A stretch of 64,000 nucleotides of DNA from NCBI GenBank assembly GCA_037074615.1, contig CM073534.1:10164861-10228860 (forward strand), in the 5' to 3' direction. Under the pieces are notes generated by a model that saw only the letters and a program-made list of their open reading frames with translations, was not told where the DNA came from and ran no database searches. The DNA comes from Leucaena leucocephala (lineage: Eukaryota; Streptophyta; Magnoliopsida; Fabales; Fabaceae). This document shows positions 47,432-62,300 of the stretch, one piece after another (the stretch's first letter is position 1; the number at the start of each line of letters is the position of its first letter). A program made the translations under genes and the position numbers.

Positions 47432-47899
47432 TATAACATCCCAAATCCCTCCCTCGTAGATATTATCCCTATTTGTAATTGTAACCAAGAACAGGGTTTT
47501 GTTTCCCTAGATGTAGCTATAGCCACTCAGAAAACGCGTCTACGAGGAGAATGTATCTACACCTTTATAAGGCGTGTTTCATTCCCCTTCCCAATCGATG
47601 TGGGATTTTACACATTCACCCCCATAGGGGCCCAGTGACCTCGCTGGCACACCGACCGGAGGTCTGATTCTGATAATAATTGTAATATTCCAGACCCCTC
47701 CCTCGTAGATATTGTCCCTATTTGCAGTCGTAGCCAAGGGCAGGGTTTTGTTTCCCTAAGTGCAGCTGTAGCTACTCAAAAAACGCATTTATAAGGGGAA
47801 GATATCCACACCCTTATAAGGCGTGCTTCATTCCCCTTCGTCTTGGCTACGGCTGCAAATAGAGATAATATCTACGAGGGAGGGGTCTGAGATGTTACA
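47432..47899 (-). mobile_element. TRIM-like retroelement, minus orientation, with a rearranged LTR
   Basis: Flanked by ATAAT on both sides (47427-47431 and 47900-47904). One terminal repeat is 47432-47612, ending (plus) GGGATTTTACA. A second, 47681 onward, begins TGTAATATTCCAGACCCCTC. Between them is a 68-bp interior containing GGGGCCCAGTGACCTCGCTG and GGTCTGATTCTGATA; on the minus strand the latter is a decayed form of TGGTATCAGAGCC, the initiator-tRNA primer site. This matches a terminal-repeat retrotransposon in miniature with no coding capacity. The second LTR lacks its normal end; from about 47841 it is replaced by an inverted copy of its own beginning. Confidence 0.7.
47681..47899. repeat. 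Inverted repeat formed by the rearranged LTR
   Basis: Arms 47681-47737 and 47843-47899 are near-perfect inverted copies (TCCCTCGTAGATATTGTCCC versus its complement GAGATAATATCTACGAGGGA), separated by about 105 bp of LTR sequence. Confidence 0.85.
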
Positions 47900-47904
47900 A
47901 TAAT

Positions 47905-50900
47905 GACCAATATAATTTGATTCTATACAAAGTTTCTCAATTGAGCCTCAATTGAGAGATATAACCTTCGTATTGTTAGCAAGTGGTACTTTGTTTTTTG
48001 TTCAAACGTTATCTAGTGATACTAAGGAATTGCAAATAAATACCTAAGCTTATTTTTTTTTTTAAAAAAATGTAACTCTTTCCTCAATCATGAGATCTCA
48101 ATAAGATGATATAATGGCTATATTTTAACAATCGATGTATCTCTAGGTTGAGTTCAAGTTTTAAAATATACTCATATATTAAAATAGGCAGTCACAAATT
48201 TTAAAATTAGGGTAGTCAATTATTTATATACCTAATAATAATATTTAAAAAAGTAGCTATTGATAGCATAAAAAATAACTAATATTAATGTATTGATTAG
48301 ACCAAATAATAATGAAGGACACTGAGAAAAGTAATAAAATCTAAAATATCCGAATCTGATTTATTTGGTCCAAATCGTATCTGCATTTTACACATGTATA
48401 AAACTGTGGAAGATCTGAGAGGTTGAAACAGTCAAACACTGAGAGGATTTGTCTTTTACTATAAGTAAAAAAGAGAGAGGTTAAAACTAAAAGTTAAAAA
48501 GATAACAATAAGAAAAAGTAATTGAATGAGTTGAAAAGTCTTGAATTGCAAGCATGTCTGTCTGTTCCATGGATGGACCCCAAATGCTCCCTATATTTGA
48601 TATGTTCGTTCCGGACAATCTTCAATAATTTCAATAATCATCTTATTGAACCCAATTTTACAATCTATAATGATCATATATATATGTGTTTTGCTTATGA
48701 AGATTTAGTTCATAATTAACTGTCTCATGTTTTGTGATAATTCAAATTGACTTGATCGATATATGAGAAGTATAATTAAATAAGGAATTTTCTTTGGTGT
48801 TTACACATGAAAAAAAATGAATTACGTAATTATAATGTTTGATTACAGAGTTGGAGTAACACATCTATATTAATTAAGTATTAACACAAGTATTAAATGG
48901 ATTTAATGTATTTTCATTTAATTTTCTTCATCCCATTTGTTTCCTGGTTTCTTATATATTTTTTTAAAACAATTTCTTACTTAAGATGTATATATCAAAA
49001 TATTATTATAAAGATTTTATTAAACCCCAAAAAAACTTCTAGTAGATATCTAGATTTTGGGATGAGTTATTCCTTTAAAATTCTGTGCATAACAATTCAT
49101 TTGGTGAGTTGAGTTTAGACTTAATTTAACTTAAAAAACTTAATATCTCTTAAATAGAGTATAAAATCTACATTTTATAGATAAAAATAAACATATTGAG
49201 AAATATATTCTTATTTACATTATATATGTGTGTGTGGGGGGGGGGTGTTAGGTTCCAAGCATTCAACTTTCTTTCAATTCATCTTTTTGTTTCAGAAAAG
49301 AGAAAGCAAAAATCATATAACAATATCTTTTCACAATCAAATAAAACCCACACTTTAATCTGTGAAAAGGGGTTCAATTGATTATGCATTAGTTTATAAG
49401 ATTTAGTCAAATTTCCATCATCAACCAAGAAATCAATTAAGACTTCCTGTTGCCTTTTATTTCTAACTAATTATTATATTTCAAAGATATCATTTCTCTG
49501 TTTCTTGTATACTGTCATGTAGACAAGAATTAGTACCTTAATTTTTAAAATAATAATAATAATAATAAGTAACAGTACTTTATCATCCTTATATTTGGAG
49601 TCATTGCAATTATTTTCGCATGTATATAATACATTCCACCCCCCCCCTCCCCTCTTTTTAGCACTTTAAACGTGTTATTAATTACTCAAAATAAGAATTT
49701 AAATTATTTTATTAATGAATGATTCAAATATGCGATTTTTCAATAATTAGGTCATCTGTTTTCCAATGAACGTAGAACTGATCACAAACTTTGAAATTAT
49801 TTTAGGTAAACCAAATGAAAAATAGTTACTCTTGATGGTGTCGTAGCTGAAATATTTTGAAAATAACTCGACATGTTCATACAGTCATTTTTATTAAATT
49901 AACAAACCTAATAAATTAAACACATTTTATTTAAATATTTCTTCTATATTATCTATCATCAATATTGTAAATATTTTTGTTGATACAATCAATCTTATAA
50001 ATATTAATCCCTCCCTATTTATCAAGTATCTTTCTTTACTCTCTCTTTTGGAACCCTTGCTTCATGCTAAGATTTGAAGTTTAGATCTTATTTGATAGTC
50101 TGAATTATAATTTTTTTAAAAAAAATCTCACATGTTATTGGATGAAAACAGCAATCATCTAACTATCAATTTTAAAAATAAAAATTATTTTAATCTAAAA
50201 ATTGAAAATAAAATTAATTAAGATTTACCCATGAAAATTGAATCGAGTAAAAGGAACTCAATTTTCTAAGAGTTTGAATCATATATCTCTAGTGAAATCC
50301 GTCTAACTGTATGATAATATCCTGTTGGAACACAATTTGATAGTATCAAATATCATGAAATTATAAGAGAATTTAAAATTTAGACTGTCCAAAACAAATA
50401 TGAAGAACTCAACAGATCTCATGTTGAAGATAATGTTGTCCTCTCCTATCTAAAAGTTAGTATGTTAACTTGATCTAACAAAAGAAAGGAGCTTGATTCA
50501 ATGAATCCACACATTGATAATGAAAATGGTATTGTATGGTTAGACCAATAGTAGTTGGTTTGAATGGTTTGGTACCATTTTTTTTTAAAAAAAATGCTAA
50601 GTCTCAACTTTGAGTTTGGTACATAAAAAAAATATTGTTAAGAGCATTTAATTAAATATAGTTCAATTCATATTAGTCAGAATTCAATATAACTCAACGA
50701 GTGTTTGGTTAAAGGTCTCATAATTGATTTAATCAAAATATGGGTGTTAGATAAATTTTTTAGGAAGCCATAAATCTTGGCTGGTATAGTTGATTATAAT
50801 TGAAATCCAAACATGCCCTTAATGACTGATTTCTCATGAGAGATTATCAAAATCTGTTCAGAAGAGATGTACACATGAAAAGTACATGGAGAATTAAGCC

Positions 50901-53900
50901 TCTCGTTTCCCTGAGCATTATGGTTGTGAATAATTATGGTTGTGAATAATTAACCTATAAAATTATTATTGTTATTATTCATGGGAGCCTAAAATTTGAA
51001 TACTTTGTCTTGGGAAAGCAAAACAAAATCACTTAACAAAAGTCATGACTTTTCTCAAAACACTGAATCGGAAACTTGTATAGCTGTATTAATTATTCAT
51101 TTAGAAAATTATTTATTATTATTATTTAAAAAATATAAATCTTTTTTTTGTTCTTTTATGTATAATTAAGATGACAAAAAAGCCAAAGGGGTTTCAAATC
51201 AGTGAGACATAATCATGGCCAATGGATTAGGTTAATGTCACTAAACACCCTTGGGGTTTATTTTTTCAATGTTTGAGCTTTAACCATTGATGGAACTTTA
51301 ATGAACTTCTTTTGATGATGTCTCTAATGAAATTATTATAATTTTTTTCCTTTTGAAAAATTAAAGAAATATATATACCCATCATTCTCACTTTAAATCT
51401 TTTGGGAACATGGGCTAGTTATTAGCTTTTTAAATATTTAAATGCTATAATTTTATGAGGGTTTTTCTTTTTGTTGTGTGACTTGAGGAAAAGTTTCAAT
51501 CTTTGAGTAGTTTAAGAAATTCATTTTAGGGGGTCCTACCTCCAAAATTTGCAATATTAATTATATCTTTAATTTTTTTCCCTCTATAAGTGCTGAATGA
51601 AGCCCTATTCCAATAAAGCCATATTGAAGGGCAATCACTTTCTTTTCATCAACTTTGCCATGTCGTAATTACCTGATTAATAGGAGAATTAGAATAAAGT
51701 TTGCAGCTAATTAATTATCAATTAAGCTATAAAGTAAATTTTAATATGATTAATCATGAATCTTAATTTTTACTACCAAAATTAGTTGGATTGAGTGAAA
51801 TGGATTAATGGACTTAGTTTGAGTTTGTATAAATAAAAAACACACTTGAAGAACTTTCTCCGATTTATAGCCCAACATAACTTAAATATGAATCGGTGGG
51901 TAGTAATAGGTACATAACACTTTTCAATATAAAAAAGTCAAGAATTTTAATTATTGTCATAAATATTTTTATTTTTTTTCATCTTTTGATAAATTTTTGC
52001 TCTATTTTCTTGATAAATTATGTGCTTCGTAATAGTAAACCCTATAGAGTTGGACTATTCAAATTAAATATGGATTTGTCTATTTTTTTTATAAAATAAA
52101 ATAATTATTATTAACTACTTTTATTTTAAAATAGTAATTAATTACTCCTTTCTATTCTTAATATAAAAATTAATTAATTTTTTAAAAAAATTAAAAAAAA
52201 TTAATTAAATTAATTAATTATAATTAAATAAAATCTCGCAAGATAAATTTATATTATATATTTTTTAATTTATATAAATAAGTAAATTAACTATAATTAA
52301 TTTATTTAATATATTTAAAAAAATTAATTAACTTTTATATTAAAAATTATATATCGTATTATATATATAATATGAATATCCTATTTTTTTTTGCAAAAAT
52401 CGCAACACTGCTAAGTGCCCTATTAATTTGCTGCATAGTCATCTTAATTTTTTCTTATAGCTGACGTGTCAATCTTAATTAATTTCAAATGGGATTTATT
52501 ATGATTAAGGATTTAGGATCTAGCAGGTTACTTAACATGATAAGTTTAGGAGATAATCTTTTATTTTTATTTATTAAATTTCTAATCCTTGATTAACTTT
52601 TACTTTGGATATCCTTTTGTTTATCATATACACGGGTGTGCACCCACAGGATTACACCCAAGCCATTTAACTTTATGAAAACATAGATGATAAGCATTTG
52701 GTGAGTTGATTTGACATATATTTGATTTTTTATATAAATATAAAAATTAAATAACTAATTATAAAAATTAAAAAATTAATTAAATTAGTTATTATATACT
52801 ATCTTTAATATAAAAATTAATTAATTAATTAAATTAAATTAATTAATTATAATTAATATAAGAATTAATTGACTAATTTATATAGATTAAAAAATATATT
52901 ATATAAATTTATCTTAAAATTTTAATTTTAATAATAATTAATTAATTTATTTAATTTTATTAATATATTAAAATTAATTAATTATTATATTAAATACTAA
53001 AAAAATATTATTTATAAAAAATATATGTTAATTTTCCTACGAAACCTATTTCATTCGTTCACAATAGAAATTACTCTCTTGTTCAAAAATTTAATATTTG
53101 CAAGAATCAATCAAAATAATTTAAAAAAATTATAAATTTAAAAAATAAAATAGATTAAAATTTTATATTTAAAATTAAAATAGTTTTTATATTAATTTTT
53201 ATATTTAGCACTGAAGAGACCACCTAAATAACTAAAATATTTAGCAAGTTAACAGATATAGATTAATATAAGTGATAGAAGTTCTCATAACCTAAGTGAT
53301 TGAAAAGTTGATCCATAACTTTGTGTATCGACCAAATTAAGCTAGAAGAACCTTTCTTCTCTATATTATTTATATTATAAGAGAAATTAATTTATTCTAT
53401 TCACGAAAAATACTCATATTCTAAAGAAATAGTATTACTAGTACTCAAATATTTTATTTCAATAGAAATATTAAGTTTAATAATGAGAGTGAGCCAACCA
53501 CTTTTTCTAAAATTTTCTTATAAAAAAAAACTATTACATACTAAATGATTAAGATACCATTTGTATTATCTAAATAATTTAATTCACCAAAAAAGGATGG
53601 GCAAATAGAAAACCAATTTGGCATGATTAATTATCTCAGTCATCCAATTATATGAAAAGAGTCTGCCTAATTTTTAAAAGATATTTTCTATATTTTTATA
53701 ATTTAAATATTTTCATAACAAATAAGATAGATTCCTTTTTAATAAATTGTTAAAATATTTAACTTTAATTTAAATTTAAAATTAATAAATAAATTAACAA
53801 GTTATCAACTCATCTAAATTTTTATTAAAAAAACATAAATTAACAAGTTAGAAACATTGAAGAAGAAGAGTGTCATTTTTCATAAAGGAAAATACTTTTT

Positions 53901-56900
53901 TATAAAATAAAATTTAAGTAAATTTAACATCAATCCTTTATTAATTTATTTTAATAAAAAATATAAATTAATAAAAAAAATATAGATTTAGGTCAATCAT
54001 AGGGGAATAGTTAATAGAGGGGAAGCAAGCAAGCAGCTAGCCATAAATAAAATAAAGTGACCCATTTGGATATGTTTTGTTGCAGATGAGACGTCAAATC
54101 GTTCTTAATTTGCTTTTAATATTAGGCCCTCATTGATTGATACTCACAAAACGTTCATTAGTGGTGAAACAGTATATTGATATTAAGCTTAAATTTTGTA
54201 AAAAAGTTTTAACTGTGATATCTGAAAGTTTTGATTGAATTAATATTATTTTGAGAATGTTAAAATTTAGCAAAATTATTATAGTCATTAAAAAAATTAA
54301 CTTTAACCGATAAAAAATTAACTTTAACTATTAATATTTTTAACAGTTAAAAATAATATTATATTTTTTAAATACTTTTAAGATAATATTAATCATAAAA
54401 TTTTTAAGATGCCTATAACTCATACATAAAATTTTTTTGAGATAAAATTGGACTTTGATTCTATTGATTAAATTCTTATTTTTACAACTTAAACATTAAA
54501 GCGTTTATTTTTAAACTAAGAAGATAGCATTTGGTCACTAGAGTTGTTGTCAACTTAGGTTAAAATCCTTAAAAATTATGTGTTGTTAATGTGAAAATGA
54601 TGTTTAATAATAATAATAATAGAGACTCATATCAAACTTGACCACAATTCTAAATATTGATTTCTTAGTGAAAAACTATAAAAACCATGATCAAGTTGAG
54701 CACAATTCTAGTGATTTAAAACTATGTTATCCTTTTAAAATTAAGCTAGTTATTTTGTTAAAAATATATTTTAATTTACTTAAAATATTCTATTTAATTA
54801 TTTTTTATTAGAATTACCCTTTAATAGAAATTCTCTTAGCATATGTAATTAATAGTGATAATTTGAGTAAAAATTATAAATTATAGAAATAAAGTGGATT
54901 GAAATCTTATATTTAAAATTAAACTATTTTTTATATTTAAGATCGAAGAGTATAATTAAAATATTCCTAAAATAAAATATGATTATGGACGGATATCGAT
55001 TTTTCAATTGCATACATACTAATCCAATTCTTAATTAAGACCTAATTAAAGAGTTAATTTTAGTTTTAAATATAAAATTATTTCTTATTATTATCAATTT
55101 CTCCCTCAATTTCAATAATAACAACAAAGTAAGAGATAGAGTGATAGAGTTAAAAAAGGTGATTATAATATTTTAAAAAAATATTTTATATTAATTAATT
55201 TTTTTAATCTAATTAAATTAATTAAATATATCTTTTACTAAAAATGGTAAGAGTATATATGCAAAGATTTCAATAATATTTGGATAATATTCTTCTCTAT
55301 ATGTAGTATATACGCTGAATCCAATTTTGGTCAAGCTAAGAAGAAATTAAAAATAAAGTGGAAGGATGGTGAATATCTCTGAAGGTTTTGTTATTAAGGA
55401 AGAATACAAATATGATTGATATAAGGAAGGAAATTACAAGGCAGAAAGATAATTAATTTATTTAGCAGACAAAAAATATATTAGAGCCAACACTTAAAAA
55501 AGAAGGCAAAAAGTTTCCTTGAGATCATCAACTGTTTGAGTCAACTTCATTTTTGGAGTTTTTGTGGTTCATTTTTTGGATTTACTTCATCATCAAATTT
55601 TATATTAATTTTCTTCCTCTGAATTTTTCTTTGATAAATATATTATTAACTTTTGCTTAATAATTTATTTAAGTAAGACCCATCACTCAATTAATAATGT
55701 TTAGGTCCTTTGACCGTCACTAATAATATTTACCCTTAATAAAAGAAAATTTAATACTTATCTAATTATAGAGTTAATATTTATTCTAAATATAAGATAT
55801 ATTTTTTATATTTATAATTTTTTTAAAATTATTATATTGGTATTCATTTAACAATAATTAATTAAGAGAAAAAAGGAAAAATTAAATTATGGCATTTTAA
55901 GAAAAATGTATAATATGAATTAATTTAATTAATTTTTTAATCTAATCAATTTTATTAAATATATTATATATTAAGTATTATAGGAGTACTTTTTAAGTCA
56001 ATTTATAGTTGGTAACATTGTGGATAAGAAAAATAAATCCCTCATACCAAAATTTATACCACAGATACCGGTTGTTACAAAACAGTATAAAAAGAATGAT
56101 AGGTGTAAAAATAAGATATAATATTGTTGACTTTCTACCCCAACCAAGACAACCCCTATAAAAAAGTTTGTTCCTACCAATTTGCTGAATTGATATAGAA
56201 AGTCTAACACTTTCTATGCCGATTATATCTACACTAATTGAAGGACTGATGTAAAAATTCTTTTTTCAGTGAGTTTAAAAAGGGCCTTTTGCACCATAAT
56301 ATAGAAACAGTGGTCCTTTATTTATATTTAAGAATGCTCAAATTCATAGCCAATTAAAATGAATGTGATATTTTGAATTAAAAAAGAAATTATCTATCAA
56401 AACTATCATATTTCTATTTATTTTTTTAGTTGAACCTGTTGTAATTATTTTTCAATTTTTTTAAAAAATGAATATTTAGACTATGGAATATCTATCCCAA
56501 AATTCTATGGCCACAATGCCTACAACCAAATAATAATGATGAAAAGTGAAAACATTACCCATCCTATATAAATTTAACTAGTAAATGAGTAAGATACGTT
56601 GTTATCATTTAGAGCATACTTAATTTTTAAAAAATATTATTTTATTATAGTTATAGTCGCAATATTTTGAGAGCATCATAGCTTTTAGATACCTATATTT
56701 ATACTTAAAAGATAATAGATAGTTCACTCTATCCGATATTAATATAATTTAAGAAGAAAAAAATTTTATATTATCTTTAAATTACGAATGAATTTAATAT
56801 TTTTCTAAAAATTTATATAACAAACAAAAAAAGTGAAAACAGTGTTTGAGTGAGCACTTCGAAGAAAAAAGACAGGTAACTATGCATACTACTTCACCAA

Positions 56901-57130
56901 AATTAATAAAAAGGCTATTGTCACTACATTGTTTTGCTTTTCCTTATTCCTTTAATCTTCCTCGTTGGTTGGCCTACCTTACCATCATGATTATTCTTAC
57001 TTCTTGTTTATTTTCTAATTTTCCATAAATAAAGTGTTTCTTTTTTATTACTTTCGTTTGAAATAAATAAAAATAGTATTATTATTTTCATGTTTAGTAG
57101 ATGATATCCTTAGATTTTATTTAATTATAG
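47905..57130. other. Long AT-rich spacer
   Basis: About 9 kb without a supportable gene. Frames are short and composed of AT-rich codons. A possible 115-bp MITE with GTGTTTGG / CCAAACAT ends lies at about 50701-50815. A poly-G run is at 49237-49246 and a poly-C run at 49639-49648. 52130-52380 and 52740-53000 are TTAATTAA-rich low-complexity DNA. Confidence 0.55.
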
Positions 57131-57135
57131 TATAT

Positions 57136-57632
57136 GTGTTTGGTAAACTACTAAATTTAAATTTAAAAAAAAATTGGATAAAATTTTTGTTTAAAAATTT
57201 TTAAAATAAATAATTATATTTGTTCAAAAGGACTTTTAGACTAAATCATAATTTAAAATTAAGGTTTTAGATAAGTTATTGAGACTATCTTATAGAATAG
57301 TAAAATGGTTTATAAACTAACTAATTACTATTTTACCCCTACTTTTTCTTATACTCTCTCTCCTTTCTTTTCTACACACTCTCTCTTCTCTCTTCTACAC
57401 TATCTCTCATCTCTCTTCTATATCTTATCTCCCCTCTTATCTCTTATCTCTCCTATATTTAATAATCATATCATTTCTCATAATTTTTCAATTATAAAAA
57501 TTTTTCTGATAATAACTATCCAAATACTCATCTATTCAAAACTACTTTTTTCCTATAAAATTTTCTCTAAAAACTCTTTTTTAAAAGTTATTTAATTTTT
57601 TTTATAATTTTTTTAAACTTTTATCTAAACAG
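57136..57632 (+). mobile_element. Copy 4 of the five-copy MITE-like family
   Basis: Left end GTGTTTGGTAAACTAC, then the shared block ACTAACTAATTACTATTTTACCCCTAC, a CT-rich core (about 57342-57460), TATTCAAAACTACTTTTTTCC, and right end TTTTATCTAAACAG. The 96-codon frame across the core is a by-product of the CT-rich sequence. Confidence 0.65.
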
Positions 57633-58427
57633 TTACTATAACTTTATTACTTTTAGATGACATGGTTTTTATTATCTTATCCAACTAATTAAAAAAATAA
57701 AAGATAATATAGTTTCCTATAAATTTTATATTATAAATTAAATATTAGTTTATTGATATTGATTATCCTTCACCTTACATTATTCTTAAAAAACACACGA
57801 AAATGAAATAATCCAAGTGAGAATTAGGATCTCTCTTGCAACAAAAGTACAAGGGTCCTCTTGTTTTGCAATTAATATGTACGATTTACAATTTTTTTTT
57901 TAATTTTTTTATCTTATTCATTACTTTTAAAAAGTATATATTTAGAGGGTTATTTATATTGTATACCCTACTTCTTTTAAAAAAATTATATATTAATAAA
58001 TATACACACGCACAATCTAGATTCTCCAAATTAAACATATACAAGTGAACTTACAATCGATACAACTCAAAATATTTGTCTGGGTTTGTCTTGACAATTT
58101 TTTAACTTTACAAAATTTTTGATCGAAAATTTGAATTGACTAGAACTTAATAATTTAATTTATAAGATAATTCTTCACTTATGCTTGGTCACTCTTCTTA
58201 CACTTGTCAATTATATTGACTTTTCCAGGTTAACTATATCCTAAAAAATTCAAATAAAAAAAATTAAAATTTAGAAATTAAAATAAAAAATATATTTATT
58301 GTCCTGAATAATATTTTTTTGAGCAATTTAAAATTTAATCCTTAAGGTTTTCCATAATAATTTTAAAACTTACTAATTTTTTGGCCAAAAAACTTAATAT
58401 CTTTTAATATAAACACATATAACTTAA

Positions 58428-59302
58428 GGTCATTTGTATAAATTTTTAAAAAATAACTTATAGACAAAAAAGGTTGACACTTTTTAGAAAAAAAACTTAT
58501 AGAAAAATGCTTATGAAAAAAGATAGTTGTAAATAAATAAGTATTTGAATGGTTATTACTATAAGGATTTTTATGATTAGAAAATTATTAGAAATGGTAT
58601 AAAATAAAAAAAACTATAAACAATAGTTTTTGTTAATGTTTATCATCATCTTATCAGTATCGACGAACCCTTCTCCCTTTTAGCAACGGCGACGGCAAAA
58701 CCACTATAGCTTTTCTCCCTCTTATCTTCTCTAAAAATTTTAGGCTAACCTCAGTGACCCACCACGAGCCTCATCAATAGACGTCGACTTCCTTTTCTTC
58801 TTCAACGACGACTTCATCTCCTTCTCTCCATGACGATCGACGACTTCCTCTTTTTCTCTGACAACGACTTACTCTCCCCCACTTTGTGACCCATGGAGGA
58901 GCCGAACATAGGTGGATGGTTGACAGAGACGAGGATGACGACCACAACCTCCCATCGTCTTCTGACGACGACCATGACCACTACAGATGACCTTTCTCCC
59001 TCCTAGTGATGTCAACGACAGAAATGGTGGTGGTGAGAAGGCAATAATGTAAGGAGAGAGAGGATAGAGGAAAGAGAAAAGATAAGATATGAGAGTGTTA
59101 AAAAAGTATGAGTAAAATAGTAATTAGGTAGTCTATAAACTCTTTTACTATTTTATAAACTATTCCCATAAGTTTATTCAAAATCATAGTTTGATTCATA
59201 AGCCATTTTAGATAAATAAGACTTTTGTTTTGAAAAACTTTTAAACTAAAATTTATACCATAATTTTTTTTAAAACTTTAGTTTGATTTTACCTAAACAA
59301 TC
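58428..59302 (-). mobile_element. Copy 5 of the MITE-like family, inverted, with a GC-richer insert
   Basis: Outer arms match the other copies in reverse (left TCATTTGTATAAATTT; right GTTTGATTTTACCTAAACAA; ATTAGGTAGTCTATAAACTC and GTAAAATAGTAATTAGGTAG near 59112-59145). Between about 58640 and 59035 lies a block much richer in G/C, with repeated CGACGAC and GACGACGACC words, absent from the four other copies. It is either the ancestral interior lost elsewhere or captured host sequence. No long frame is present. Confidence 0.6.
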
Positions 59303-62300
59303 GCTTAAGGTTTTGAGTTGCTCCTCGTTTGTTTTATGTGACGAAATCACGATTTTTTTTTTCTGAAATGCAATTTTTGTGGTGATGATATGGACATGAC
59401 CTTCATAGTAAAATGTTGTGATTAAAAATGGGAGTTTCTATTTGTTTGTATCAAATGCAAACAAAAGTAATTTTCTTTGTTTATATAAAATAAATATAAA
59501 GAAATAAATAAATTGAGAGATGATGAGTGATAATGACATAAAGTAATTTGATAATGAAAACTCTTAATAGGAAATTATGGCTATTTCTGGTTTCCTCTTC
59601 ACCAATACCACTTATTAAGATTGCTGTGGGTGAGATTCTTGGTTCTTTTTTTTTTCCTACAAAAAACTTCTAACGTGTAGTTCTCATAAATTTTTGTAAT
59701 TTTAATTTCTCATCTTTATGAAAATTTATTATTGTATCTCTCTTGTTTAACAAATTTCAATTTAGTTTTGTAAATAAAAAATAATGATAGTTGGATTGCA
59801 AGAGATAGACAACATAAGCATTAAATTTTTAGCTATTAAATAATCTATTTTTTTTTTATTAAAACTAAGCTGATAATTTGACACTTAAAATAGTTAATAT
59901 AGTACTACCAGAATTCCAGAAACTAGGTATTCACTCTTGTTAATGATTTGAGGTTTAGGTTAATTGGGATATAATAATGTAATAATTAAAATGTTCCATC
60001 AGGAGATCAGAGGCAAAATATATGAATAAATTAAACAATTTTTTTAAATTTGTTATTCATTTATATTTTTTAAACTATAGATTAACTTATATAGCACTAA
60101 ATAAAATAACTTTATAAAATGAGCTATCTATATATATTTAAAAAAAAAATATAAATTTATCAATTTTTTATAACTATATTGCATTCAATATTATTTATTA
60201 ATTTATCAAATTAACAAGAATACTTTATGTTCAATTTTTATAAGATACACTTATGTTATAAGAGGCTGCCAAGAACTTTAAAATTGAGATATCTAATAAT
60301 ATTATCTGGTTAATATTATAAAAAAAATACTAAAGAAAATATATCTAGCTATTAAAAAATTTTGGTCCACATATATGGAGGCCTTTTTACAAGAGTTGAA
60401 TGTCATTTCCTCTCCAAAATCTACCTGCCAATAAATTTATACCCATATATGATCAGTCTTGCCATAATCTAGATTAGCCAAGACTTAGGGCTAGTTTGGG
60501 AAACCCCAAATCATAATTTTAGAAATATTTTTATGATAAATCTCTTTCACATACCTACCTACAATAATTTCTAAAAAATTAATTCAAACCCCCGCGTAGT
60601 ATCACTTCTGGTTCTAAACAAGATTGGTATTGGAAAAATTTTACTCCCTTTAATTATACATATACAAAAAGTTATTAGAAATAGTATGTTCCTATGTGTG
60701 TAATCGATATACAGATAATTTATTTAAAAAATTTTATATCATTTTTTTAAAATTTTTTGCTTTCCTTTAGTTAGTTCCCTCCTATTAATTATCCACTCCT
60801 TCATTTTCTCATCATCAATAAAGTATTTTTTATAAAATAATTTATATTTTTTACATATTTATTATTTTTAATCAATTTTTTAGTCTACATAATTTAGTTA
60901 TTTGTATTTTATAAAAAGGATGGAGGGAGTACTTATTTAAGATCAAGTGGGTGTGTTATCTTGCAGAAGACATGAGCAATGCGCTCTCTTTAATTTAACT
61001 TTCTATTTTTTTTTCAATAAAAGAATAATGACATTTGAAGCATAAACGGATTCTTTGTGGGTTAGGGATAAAGGGAAAAGAACAAAAAGTAGCAGAGCAG
61101 TTGAAGACAAAGACGTCTTCAAATTCTTAAAGGAAAAAAGAAAAATAAAGAAATAAAGAAAATTGAAGTAAAGAAAAGGGGTTAGAGAGGTCTGAATCTG
61201 GATTTTTTTAGCAGGCTCCATAAATAAATAAAAGAGAGAGAATAAGAGAGGGTGAGTAAGTTATTGGATACATAAAAACTTATTTTTTTATTTTAAAAAA
61301 TAATCTTTTAGAAAATATATTAATTAATAAAATTGAATAAAATAGTTTTTTGGATTTAAAATTAATTAAAAATATTTTAACTAATAAAAATTAAAAAAGA
61401 GTGGACTTGAAGATTAGACTTTTGTTGTAGACATTTAAGTATTTAAAAACAAGACGCCCTAACAACTAGGCTTCTCTATGTATTCGGGCCGACCCACCCG
61501 AACTATTGACAAATCCATCTTTTTGTGTGTGTGTGTGTGTGTGTTTATAGACTTCTTTGTTTGTTTATAATGTGTAGAATTTGAAATAAAATCCACCCAC
61601 CGATTATAATCTAAAGAATAATAAAACACACAGCAATTTTTTATATTTTACAATGATTTATTAATATAAAATATAAAATTATGTTAACATTAGTTTAGTC
61701 GAGTTCCTTTTAGGTAAGATTAAAAGATATTAAATCTAAAAATTAAAAAAATTCATATCAACAATACTTAAATTTGATTTTTACTCTCTACCTGTGTTTA
61801 AACTTTGAACTCACAACCTCACTATTTAAATTTAATTTGAAAGTATAATATATTAAATACCTTTATAAAAATAAAAAAAACAAGAGTCATACCTTTTTAT
61901 GGGTGGTTTGGAAATTGGAATAGAAAGCAAGGAAAAGCATTAATTTGTGGAAAGAGTGAGATTTTGTACAAAATCTTTTTTTATATGATTAAAGTAAGAA
62001 ATCTGAGTTAGGTTTTAATTTTAATTTAATGCATTAGTGATGACATTATGTCCTCATCTCCTTTTTCTTGTTCACTTGTGTCACTATCCATCCACTCACT
62101 CGCCTTTTTCTATTTATTTATTTATCCCTCCTTTTCTTTATATCCTACAAATAATTAAAAAAATAGTTAAAATTAATTAAAGATAACAGTTATGTAAGAA
62201 ATTATAAATTATTTTTGAAATTAATTTTCAATTAATATTTTCAAGTATTTTTTTAAGTATGTTTACTATTTTAAAATATTGTGATTTAATTTTACCGTTA

